A stretch of DNA of 6,657 nt from Pseudomonadota bacterium (GTDB taxonomy: Bacteria > Pseudomonadota > Gammaproteobacteria > Burkholderiales > Burkholderiaceae_E), in the NCBI GenBank assembly GCA_023388075.1, contig JAEWGX010000110.1, forward strand, positions 1 through 6,657, written 5' to 3'. Numbering within the stretch: the first letter of the stretch is position 1; every line of letters begins with the position of its first letter. This document shows, piece by piece, positions 1 through 5,782 of the stretch. A program made the translations under genes and the position numbers. The notes beneath the pieces were generated by a model. It saw only the letters and a list, made by a program, of their open reading frames with translations, ran no database searches and was not told where the DNA came from.

Positions 1-197
1 GCGCTGCGTTCCCGCTCCAGGAGCCGGGCCACGCCGAGCGAGCCCAGGGTGAGGATGACGTCGACGAAGCTGTAGATGCCGTCGAAAATGATGGCGGCCG
101 AACCGGTGAGCAACCCGCCCGCGATGCCGAGCAGTCCGATGGCGACCGTGGCTGCGATGGATGACTTCAGTGCAAGCTGCTCGCGCGATGTCTGCAT
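1..197 (-). CDS. CDF-family metal cation transporter, N-terminal fragment
   Basis: Partial gene cut by the left edge of the window; 65 codons of the N-terminus are visible. Seen: a short polar N-terminus (MQTSREQLALKSS), then a hydrophobic segment at about residues 13-31, then a second one at about 33-60 containing SAAIIFDGIYSFVDV. This matches the TM1-TM2 region of cation diffusion facilitators, inner-membrane proton antiporters that export Zn, Fe, Mn, Co, Ni or similar ions. The TM2 metal site, usually HxxxD or DxxxD, reads Y42-xxx-D46 here. The start is the only one possible: an in-frame stop lies at 239-237 and no other ATG, GTG or TTG lies between. A purine-rich GAAGGAAG stretch lies upstream but rather far from the ATG. 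The gene is divergent from ureE. The family call is fairly secure; substrate is unknown because the rest of the protein, including TM5 and the cytoplasmic domain, is missing. Confidence 0.8.
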   Translation of the reverse strand, partial: MQTSREQLALKSSIAATVAIGLLGIAGGLLTGSAAIIFDGIYSFVDVILTLGSLGVARLLERERS

Positions 198-282
198 GGC
201 GGGGCGCCGCGTGCTTCCTTCGTCGTTGCCGAGTTGCTAGTATTGCCGCTCCACGGCGGCCCGGCACGAATCCGGCATCGAG
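198..282. promoter_or_regulatory. Divergent intergenic region, CDF gene / ureE
   Basis: This 85-bp gap separates two divergent genes, so it should hold promoters for both. The only relatively AT-rich stretch is 226-247, which contains TTGC three times (226-229, 234-237, 243-246). TAGTAT at 238-243 matches a sigma-70 -10 box at four of six positions for ureE, but there is no good -35 box at the right distance. No NikR-type or other known operator was recognised. The regulatory role is inferred from gene orientation only. Confidence 0.35.
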
Positions 283-786
283 ATGATCACCAGAACCATC
301 GGTTTCGCGCCCGACGACGCCGTCGTCGACGACGTGCTCGAGCTGCCGTTCGATGCGCGCGAGCGCTCGCGGCTGCGCGCCTGCACGCTATCCGGGCGGG
401 AGGTCGGCATCGACCTGCCGGTGGGCACGCTGCTCGCCCACGGCTGCCGGCTCGAGCTCGAGGACGGCCGGGTGGTCGCGGTCGAGGCCGCGCAGGAACG
501 CCTGCTCGAAGTGAGCGCGCCGGATGCGGCGGGCCTCGCGCGCATCGCCTACCACATCGGAAACCGCCACGTCCCGGTCCAGGTCGGTGCCGGCTGGCTG
601 CGCATCCTGCCCGACCATGTCCTGGAGGCGATGGTGCTCGGCCTCGGCGGCAGGGTGGCGCAGGTGGCCGAACGCTTCCAGCCCGAGACCGGCGCGTACG
701 GCCACGGCCACGTGCACCACCATCACGACGACGAAGGCCATGGCGGCCGCATCCACGTGATGGCCGAGGCGAAGCCTGGCGCCTGA
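283..786 (+). CDS. ureE: Urease accessory protein UreE (nickel metallochaperone)
   Basis: UreE is a cytoplasmic dimeric metallochaperone that binds Ni2+ and passes it to UreG for insertion into apo-urease. The 167-aa product has the expected two domains: an N-terminal peptide-binding-like domain (about 1-75) and a metal-binding domain (about 76-140) with the hallmark GNRHVPVQ at 93-100. His96 of GNRH corresponds to the conserved interface nickel ligand, and DHVLE at 111-115 supplies His112. The first His of the HxH pair known from the Klebsiella protein is Pro110 here. The tail (141-158) is His-rich, with eight His including four in a row, typical of nickel-storing UreE tails. The ATG at 283 is the only usable start, since an in-frame TAG lies at 238-240 with no alternative start after it; the ribosome-binding site is poor. 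First gene of ureEFG; ureF starts 33 bases after its stop. Confidence 0.95.
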   Translation: MITRTIGFAPDDAVVDDVLELPFDARERSRLRACTLSGREVGIDLPVGTLLAHGCRLELEDGRVVAVEAAQERLLEVSAPDAAGLARIAYHIGNRHVPVQVGAGWLRILPDHVLEAMVLGLGGRVAQVAERFQPETGAYGHGHVHHHHDDEGHGGRIHVMAEAKPGA

Positions 787-819
787 ACGGCCGGCCCCGG
801 CGCTGCAGGACGGCACGCA

Positions 820-1569
820 ATGTCGCGGATGATCCGGCTGCTCCAGCTCGCGTCGCCGGCGCTGCCGATCGGCGGCTACAGCTATTCCAGCGGCCTCGAG
901 ACCGCGATCGACACGGGGCGGGTCCGGGATGCCGAGAGCGCATTCGCCTGGATCGCCGATGCCGTTTCGCTTGTGCTCGCCCGCTTCGATGCGCCGCTGC
1001 TGGCGGCCGCCGTCCATGCGGGTATCGATGGCGACCGGGCGCGCCTCGCCGAGCTCAACCGGCTGGCGCTCGCCGCCCGCGAGACGGCGGAGCTGCGGCT
1101 GGAATGCGAACAGGCCGGCTACTCGCTGGGGCGCTGGATCGCGGAGGTCGCGGGCCCGCAGGGCGGCGAGGTCGTCGACGCGCAGGAACGAGCCGACGAC
1201 GCCACCGTATCGGATGACGAGCCAGGGCGCGCGGCGGCCATCGCCGGCCTCGCCGCGGACATCGGCCGGCCGCTCGCCGCGCCGGTGGGGTGGGGGCTCG
1301 CGTGCGCGAGCGTGGGTCTGCCGGCGCGCGACGCGGTGACCGCCTTCCTGTGGAGCTTCGCCGAGAACCAGGCGGCGGTGCTGCTCAAGGCGATGCCGCT
1401 TGGCCAGGCCGGCGCGCAGCGGCTGCTGCTGCGGCTGGGGCCGGTGCTCGCCGCCTCGGTCGACGCCGCGCTGGCGCTGCCGCAGTCGTCCTGGTCCAAT
1501 GCCGCCCCGGGCCTGGCGATCGCCTCGATGCGGCACGAGACCCAGTACTCACGTCTCTTTCGATCCTAG
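820..1569 (+). CDS. ureF: Urease accessory protein UreF
   Basis: UreF is the all-helical cytoplasmic scaffold that joins UreD/UreH and UreG to apo-urease and controls UreG GTPase activity during nickel insertion. Family signatures are clear: LLQLASPALPIGGYSYSSGLE-type N-terminus (residues 7-27), SFAENQAAVLLKAMPLGQ (179-196), and the conserved C-terminal end RHETQYSRLFRS (238-249), which is known in this family to contact UreG and UreD. At 249 aa it is longer than most bacterial UreF (about 220-235). The excess is an acidic, probably disordered stretch at about 109-137, rich in Asp, Glu and Ala. The start is supported by AGGA at 806-809, ten bases ahead of the ATG. It lies 33 bp after ureE and 18 bp before ureG, so the three are almost surely one transcript. 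Confidence 0.95.
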   Translation: MSRMIRLLQLASPALPIGGYSYSSGLETAIDTGRVRDAESAFAWIADAVSLVLARFDAPLLAAAVHAGIDGDRARLAELNRLALAARETAELRLECEQAGYSLGRWIAEVAGPQGGEVVDAQERADDATVSDDEPGRAAAIAGLAADIGRPLAAPVGWGLACASVGLPARDAVTAFLWSFAENQAAVLLKAMPLGQAGAQRLLLRLGPVLAASVDAALALPQSSWSNAAPGLAIASMRHETQYSRLFRS

Positions 1570-1575
1570 TGCTTC

Positions 1576-1580
1576 AGGAG
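1576..1580 (+). promoter_or_regulatory. Shine-Dalgarno site of ureG
   Basis: AGGAG lies seven bases before the ATG at 1588, in the 18-bp gap between ureF and ureG. It is the best ribosome-binding site in the ureEFG cluster. It decides the ureG start in favour of the longer form, against the in-frame GTG at 1636 and the out-of-frame ATG at 1583. Confidence 0.7.
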
Positions 1581-1587
1581 CAATGCA

Positions 1588-2268
1588 ATGGACCTGTCCA
1601 CCGCCGCCGGCAACCGCCACGTCGAAAAGCAGCCGGTGTCGCCGCGCCCCGCGGCAAGGTCGGCACACGGGCCGCTGCGCGTGGGCATCGGCGGGCCGGT
1701 GGGCTCGGGAAAGACGGCGCTCACGCTCGCGCTCTGCAAGCGCCTGCGGGACGGCCACGAGGTGGCGGCGGTCACCAACGACATCTACACGCGCGAGGAT
1801 GCCGAGTTCCTGGTCCGCAACGACGCGCTGCCGCCCGAGCGGATCCTCGGCGTCGAGACGGGCGGCTGCCCGCATACGGCGATCCGCGAGGATGCCTCCA
1901 TCAACCTCGAGGCGGTCGATCGGCTGCAGCGCGCCTTCCCCGCGCTCGAGCTCGTGTTCATAGAGTCCGGCGGCGACAACCTGGCCGCGACCTTCTCGCC
2001 CGAGCTGTCGGACCTGACGCTCTACGTGATCGACGTGTCCGCCGGCGACAAGATCCCCCGCAAGGGCGGCCCCGGCATCACCCGCAGCGACCTGCTGGTG
2101 ATCAACAAGATCGATCTCGCGCCTCACGTCGGCGCATCCCTGGAGGTGATGGAGCGCGATGCGCGCCGCATGCGGGGCGACCGGCCGTTCGTCTTCAGCA
2201 ACCTGAAGACCGGCGAGGGGCTCGAACGCATCGTCGACTTCATCCGGCACCAGGGGATGCTCGGCTAG
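1588..2268 (+). CDS. ureG: Urease accessory GTPase UreG
   Basis: UreG is a SIMIBI-class GTPase that receives nickel from UreE, dimerises with GTP and Ni, and drives nickel insertion into urease together with UreF and UreD/UreH. The 226-aa product shows the full motif set: P-loop GPVGSGKT at 36-43, VTNDIYTRED at 62-71, the nickel-binding Cys-Pro-His at 94-96 inside TGGCPHTAIRED, ESGGDN at 126-131, and the guanine-specificity motif NKID at 173-176. The usual UreG is about 205 aa; the difference is an N-terminal extension of about 25 residues ahead of the PLRVGIGGP core. That extension is polar, carries two His, and includes GNRHV (8-12). A strong AGGAG at the right distance supports the ATG start, although a GTG at 1636 could give a shorter form. 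Last gene of the cluster, convergent with the UbiB-like gene. No ureD or ureABC is visible. Confidence 0.96.
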   Translation: MDLSTAAGNRHVEKQPVSPRPAARSAHGPLRVGIGGPVGSGKTALTLALCKRLRDGHEVAAVTNDIYTREDAEFLVRNDALPPERILGVETGGCPHTAIREDASINLEAVDRLQRAFPALELVFIESGGDNLAATFSPELSDLTLYVIDVSAGDKIPRKGGPGITRSDLLVINKIDLAPHVGASLEVMERDARRMRGDRPFVFSNLKTGEGLERIVDFIRHQGMLG

Positions 2269-2292
2269 GCGCGTTTGCCGCGGCGCTCGTGC

Positions 2293-2307
2293 CCGGCGCG
2301 ACGCCGG
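2293..2307. terminator. Possible hairpin between convergent ureG and UbiB-like gene
   Basis: In the 61-bp gap between the two convergent stop codons there is a perfect GC inverted repeat, CCGGCG-CGA-CGCCGG, with six-base arms and a three-base loop. There is no T-run on either side, so it is not a classical intrinsic terminator. It could act as a bidirectional pause or RNA-end-protecting hairpin. Short GC palindromes are common by chance in DNA of this composition, so support is weak and rests mostly on the location. Confidence 0.25.
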
Positions 2308-2329
2308 TGGCGGCAGGCCCCGCCCGTGC

Positions 2330-4033
2330 TCAGCCGCCCTCGTCGCGCCTGCGGTCGCGGCCGCTGCGCCAGATCGAGCCGAGCAGCCAGACACCGCCCA
2401 CCACCGCGCCGATGAACGCGAGCAGGCCGAGCGAAGGCCAGCCGCTCAGGTACTCGCCTTCGCGCGTCATCACGATGGACGAGCCGATGATCAGTGCCGC
2501 CACCACGATGCCGACGGTGAGGCGGCTCGCGGCACGGTCCACCTTCTCGCCGAAGCGCTCGAGCGGCACCACGTCGACGTCGACCTTCAGCCGCCCGCGA
2601 CGGGCGAGCCGCGCGAGCCGCTCCAGGTCGCGCGGCAGCCCGCCCAGCAGGTGAAGCAGCCTGCTCGCCTCGCGCGTGCCTCGTCTCGCCAGGCGTTCGG
2701 GCGCGTAGTGCGCCGAGACCACCCGCTGCAGGTACGGCGAGGCGGCGCTCGCCATGTCGAAGTCGGGGTCGAGGCTGCGGCCCAGTCCCTCCAGGGTGAT
2801 GAACGCCTTGATCAGCAGCGCGAGATCCGGCGGCAGCGAGAGCCGTTGCTCGCGCAGGATCGCCATCGCGCCGCCGAGCATCGCGCCGAAATCGAGCTCG
2901 CCCAGCGGCACGCCATGGAAGCGGTCGATGAACTCCTCCACCCGATCCTGGAGCCGCGCCGGAACCGTCTCCGAATCGCTGCCGCCCCAGTCGAGCAGCA
3001 CCTCGGTCACCGCGTCGGCATCCTGCTCGGCCATTCCCTTGAGCAGCATCGCCACCTGGAAGCGGCGCTGCTCCGAGAGCCGCCCCATCATGCCGAAATC
3101 GATCAGCGCGAGGCGATTCCCCGGCAGGTAGAAGACGTTGCCCGGATGCGGATCGGCATGGAAGAAGCCGTCCTCCAGCATCATCTTGAGGACGGCGTCA
3201 GCGCCGCGCCGCGCGAGCGCATGGCGATCGAGCCCGGCCGCATCGAGCGCCGCGAGGTTGCGCCCGGCGATGCCGGTGATGCGATCCTGCACGTTGAGGC
3301 GCTCGCCGCTCCACTGCCAGTGCACCCGAGGCACCACGATCCCGTCGCGTCCGGCGAAGTTGCCGGCCACGCGCTCCGCGTTGCGGCACTCGGCCGCGAA
3401 ATCGAGCTCGCGGCGCATCGACTGGCGGAACTGGCGCACCACCTCGACCAGCTGGTAGCGGCGCAGCTCCGGGAGCCGTGACTGCACCAGGTCAGCGAGC
3501 CGCGCGAGCAGGCGCAGGTCGGCCTCGACGATCGGCACGATGCCGGGCCGGCGCACCTTCAGCACCACCGGCGTGCCGTCGCCGGGCAGCCGGGCGGCAT
3601 AGACCTGCGCGAGAGAGCCGGAGGCGAGCGGCTCGGTCTGCAGGTCCGCAAAGACCGCCTGCGGATCCGCGCCGAGGTCTTCGGTGAGCTGCGCACGCAG
3701 CTGCTCGAACGGCACCGTGGGCGATGCATCCTGCAGCTTGCTGAACTCCGCGATCCAGGCCGGCTCGAAGAGGTCGACGCGCGTGGCCAGCACCTGGCCG
3801 AGCTTGACGAATGCCGGGCCAAGCTCCTCCAGGGCGCGCCGCACCCGTGCCGGCGGCTCGAGCCGGGCGAGCTCCTGGGGCGACTCCCAGTGCAGCACGC
3901 GGCCGGCTTCCTCGAGCAGGCCCGCCAGCCCCATGCGCCGCACCATGTCGCCGAAGCCGTGGCGGATCAGGATCGCCGCGATCTCCTGCAGCCTGCCGAG
4001 CTCGTGCCGCAGCTCCGATGATTCCCGTCCCAT
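2330..4033 (-). CDS. UbiB/ABC1 (AarF, ADCK)-family atypical kinase
   Basis: A complete 567-aa membrane-associated atypical protein-kinase-like protein. Family motifs in order: the KxGQ motif K77-L-G-Q80 within AFVKLGQVLATRVDLF, the nucleotide loop LASGSLAQVY (136-145), the conserved Lys159 in VVLKVRRPG, the ExD motif E209-L-D211, the catalytic HADPHPGN (292-299), and the metal-binding DFG (312-314) in LALIDFGMMG. Two C-terminal transmembrane helices follow, at about 505-523 and 535-555, then a charged end, as in UbiB. Relatives such as E. coli UbiB and human COQ8 have ATPase activity and are needed for ubiquinone biosynthesis; other members act on lipids. The start has GGGGA a few bases ahead of the ATG. 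It stands alone between ureG (convergent) and baeS (divergent), away from the ubiE-ubiJ genes that usually flank ubiB, so it may be a second paralogue rather than the main UbiB. I therefore give no symbol. All catalytic motifs are present. Confidence 0.93.
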   Translation of the reverse strand: MGRESSELRHELGRLQEIAAILIRHGFGDMVRRMGLAGLLEEAGRVLHWESPQELARLEPPARVRRALEELGPAFVKLGQVLATRVDLFEPAWIAEFSKLQDASPTVPFEQLRAQLTEDLGADPQAVFADLQTEPLASGSLAQVYAARLPGDGTPVVLKVRRPGIVPIVEADLRLLARLADLVQSRLPELRRYQLVEVVRQFRQSMRRELDFAAECRNAERVAGNFAGRDGIVVPRVHWQWSGERLNVQDRITGIAGRNLAALDAAGLDRHALARRGADAVLKMMLEDGFFHADPHPGNVFYLPGNRLALIDFGMMGRLSEQRRFQVAMLLKGMAEQDADAVTEVLLDWGGSDSETVPARLQDRVEEFIDRFHGVPLGELDFGAMLGGAMAILREQRLSLPPDLALLIKAFITLEGLGRSLDPDFDMASAASPYLQRVVSAHYAPERLARRGTREASRLLHLLGGLPRDLERLARLARRGRLKVDVDVVPLERFGEKVDRAASRLTVGIVVAALIIGSSIVMTREGEYLSGWPSLGLLAFIGAVVGGVWLLGSIWRSGRDRRRDEGG

Positions 4034-4066
4034 TCGATCCCCAGTGCCCTTGCGAGGGCTCGCGGC

Positions 4067-4072
4067 ATTCTA
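4067..4072 (-). promoter_or_regulatory. Candidate -10 box for the UbiB-like gene
   Basis: Read on the minus strand this is TAGAAT, matching the sigma-70 -10 consensus at five of six positions. It stands out in GC-rich surroundings and lies about 33 bases before the ATG at 4033, which would give a short leader. No matching -35 hexamer is seen 16-18 bases further upstream, so any promoter here would be weak or depend on an activator. Confidence 0.3.
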
Positions 4073-4183
4073 CCGAGGCGCCGCGGATCGGCCGTCGGCT
4101 GCCGCCAGCCGGGCCGGCCGGCAGGCAAATGTGAAGAGCCGGCGGAGTTTTCGCGGTATTCCGCAGGCGCGCACGGCTGCGCC

Positions 4184-4213
4184 TTGAGTCGGGACCGCGC
4201 AGTGAGGTCCAAT
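4184..4213 (+). promoter_or_regulatory. Weak candidate promoter for baeSR
   Basis: TTGAGT (4184-4189) and TCCAAT (4208-4213) each match the sigma-70 hexamers at four of six positions and are separated by 18 bases. Transcription would start only about 15 bases before the baeS ATG, just ahead of the GGAG ribosome-binding site, which is tight. I see no copy of the BaeR box known from E. coli. The rest of the 201-bp divergent region (4034-4234) holds no gene that I can support. Confidence 0.2.
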
Positions 4214-4220
4214 GCCTACC

Positions 4221-4224
4221 GGAG
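4221..4224 (+). promoter_or_regulatory. Shine-Dalgarno site deciding the baeS start
   Basis: GGAG lies ten bases ahead of the ATG at 4235. An upstream in-frame TTG at 4184 could in principle extend the protein by 17 residues, but it has no comparable site, and the extension would put an Arg-rich polar stretch before what is otherwise a BaeS-like N-terminus. Confidence 0.5.
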
Positions 4225-4234
4225 CTCCCGGCAA

Positions 4235-5782
4235 ATGAAGATCGGCATCGCCTTCAAGTTGTTCTGCGCGCTGCTCGGCGCGGGCATCGTCATGGCCACC
4301 GCCATGGGGGTGGCGAGCCGTATCAGCTTCCAGCGCGGCTTCCTCGGCTATCTCAACGACCTGGAGACGCAGCGGCTCGCGGTGCTCACCGCGACGCTCG
4401 CCGAGGTGTACGAGGACCATGGCGACTGGACCTTCCTGCGCGGCGAAGAGGACGAATGGCGACGGATCGTGCGCGCGAGCGACCGGAGCTTTCGCCAGGC
4501 GCGCGACGCGGGACAGTCGGGCGCGGCGCCGGCGGCGAACGACGCCGCCAACGCCAACGTTCCTCCGGGCGCCGACCCCGCGGCCGCAGCGCCGGCCGGT
4601 GCTCCTGCGGCGCCGGGCGCGGCCGCCTCCGGCTCGACCTCGGCCGGGACCGGCGGCGTGACGCGGACGTCGCGCACCACGCTGCTCGATGCCGGTCGGC
4701 AGGTGATCGCGGGCGACCCGACGCCGTCGCCGGACGCCCGCTACGGCGCGGTGCAGGTGGGGGGGCGCACCGTCGGGTGGGTCGCGAGCCCGCCGTATCG
4801 CGAGCTCACCAACGCCGCCGACCTGAGCTTCCAGCAGAAGCAGAATGCGGCCGCCTGGTACATCGCGGCGCTCGCCGTGCTGCTCGCCGGCATCGTGGCA
4901 TGGGCCCTCGGGCGGATCTTCCTCGCGCCGGCGCGCCGCCTGGCGGCCGCGACGCACCTGCTTGCCGCGGGCCGCTTCGATACCCGCGTGCCGGTGGAGT
5001 CCTCCGACGAGCTCGGCCGGCTCGCCGTCGATTTCAACCGGCTCGCGACCACGCTCGAGCGCAACGAGAACCTGCGGCGCGCCTTCATGGCGGACGTCTC
5101 CCACGAGCTGCGCACCCCGCTCGCCATCATGCGCGGGGAGCTGGAGGCGATGGAGGACGGCCTGCAGCCGCTCGACCGCGATTCGGTGCGGTCCCTGCAG
5201 GCCGAGGTGGCCGCGTTGTCGAAGCTGGTGGAGGACATCCACCAGCTGGCGATCGCCGAGGTGGGTGCCCTCTCCTACGACCGGGTGGAGTTCGACGTCG
5301 CCGCACAGCTCGCGCGCAGCGTCGATGGCTGGCGCGAGCGCCTCGCCGGCCACGGCATCGCGGTCGAGATGCGCCTGCCGCCGGCACCGCTCGTGGTGAC
5401 CGGCGATCCGGACCGGCTCGCCCAGGTGTTCGGCAACCTCCTGGAGAACGCCCTGCGCTACGCCGGCGAGGGCGCCCGGGTGCGGGCAACCGCCCGCCCG
5501 GACGGCGCCTTCGCGCGGGTCGTGGTGGAGGACTCCGGCCCCGGCGTCCCGGACGAGATGCTCGAGCCGCTCTTCGATCGCTTCTATCGCATGGAAGGCT
5601 CGCGCAACCGGGCGACCGGCGGCTCCGGGCTCGGGCTCGCCATCTGCCGCAGCATCGTCGAGGCGCATGCCGGCACGCTTGCCGCCTCGCGCTCGCCGCT
5701 GGGCGGTCTCGCCATGACCCTGAGCCTTCCCGCGGCGGCAACCACAGTGCCGGCGAAAACGGGAATACTGGGGAGCCTATGA
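4235..5782 (+). CDS. baeS: BaeS-like sensor histidine kinase
   Basis: Inner-membrane envelope-stress sensor kinase, 515 aa from this ATG. Order: TM1 (about 7-27); periplasmic sensor region beginning RISFQRGFLGYL (29-40), very like E. coli BaeS; an Ala/Pro/Gly-rich insert (about 92-141); TM2 (about 207-228); HAMP linker (about 229-280); dimerisation domain with H-box SHELRTP and phospho-acceptor His290; and an ATPase domain with N-box NLLENALRY (401-409), G1 box DSGPG (433-437), F-box FDRFYR (447-452) and G2 box GGSGLGLAI (462-470). All catalytic motifs are intact. E. coli BaeS is 467 aa as I recall; the roughly 48 extra residues match the periplasmic insert. It should phosphorylate BaeR, whose gene overlaps its stop codon (ATGA). 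I chose this start over an upstream TTG because of the GGAG and the fit of MKIGIAFKLF to the family. In enterobacteria the pair controls mdtABC and related efflux genes; the inducing signals here are unknown. Confidence 0.9.
   Translation: MKIGIAFKLFCALLGAGIVMATAMGVASRISFQRGFLGYLNDLETQRLAVLTATLAEVYEDHGDWTFLRGEEDEWRRIVRASDRSFRQARDAGQSGAAPAANDAANANVPPGADPAAAAPAGAPAAPGAAASGSTSAGTGGVTRTSRTTLLDAGRQVIAGDPTPSPDARYGAVQVGGRTVGWVASPPYRELTNAADLSFQQKQNAAAWYIAALAVLLAGIVAWALGRIFLAPARRLAAATHLLAAGRFDTRVPVESSDELGRLAVDFNRLATTLERNENLRRAFMADVSHELRTPLAIMRGELEAMEDGLQPLDRDSVRSLQAEVAALSKLVEDIHQLAIAEVGALSYDRVEFDVAAQLARSVDGWRERLAGHGIAVEMRLPPAPLVVTGDPDRLAQVFGNLLENALRYAGEGARVRATARPDGAFARVVVEDSGPGVPDEMLEPLFDRFYRMEGSRNRATGGSGLGLAICRSIVEAHAGTLAASRSPLGGLAMTLSLPAAATTVPAKTGILGSL

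Noticed and set aside
709..760. Cluster of CAC/CAT codons that looks like a small repeat
   Set aside because: It is simply the His-rich metal-binding tail of UreE, not a DNA repeat element.
388..1536. A 382-codon open frame antisense to ureE and ureF
   Set aside because: Both sense genes are certain by motif, and the antisense product has no family features, so it is a shadow frame.
1290..2654. A 454-codon plus-strand frame spanning ureF, ureG and the end of the UbiB-like gene
   Set aside because: It crosses three well-supported genes in the wrong frame or strand and has a biased Arg/Ala/Gly composition.
2651..3481. A 276-codon plus-strand frame opposite the UbiB-like gene
   Set aside because: The minus-strand frame carries all UbiB motifs; this one is rich in His, Arg and Glu as expected from the complement of high-GC codons.
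4184..4234. TTG start giving a 17-residue longer BaeS
   Set aside because: There is no ribosome-binding site of note, and the extra residues are polar and Arg-rich. The ATG at 4235 has GGAG upstream and gives a typical BaeS N-terminus.
4070..5668. A 532-codon open frame antisense to baeS
   Set aside because: It has low-complexity, His/Arg/Gly-rich composition and no recognisable motif, and it mirrors the codon pattern of baeS. It is a GC-driven shadow frame.
4456..5778. A long open frame running through baeS in another frame and joining in-frame with baeR, as if a long N-terminal extension of BaeR
   Set aside because: The translation is Arg/Gly/Ala-rich without domain features, while the overlapping frame encodes a complete histidine kinase. 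Long stop-free shadow frames are expected at this GC content, and baeR has its own start and ribosome-binding site.
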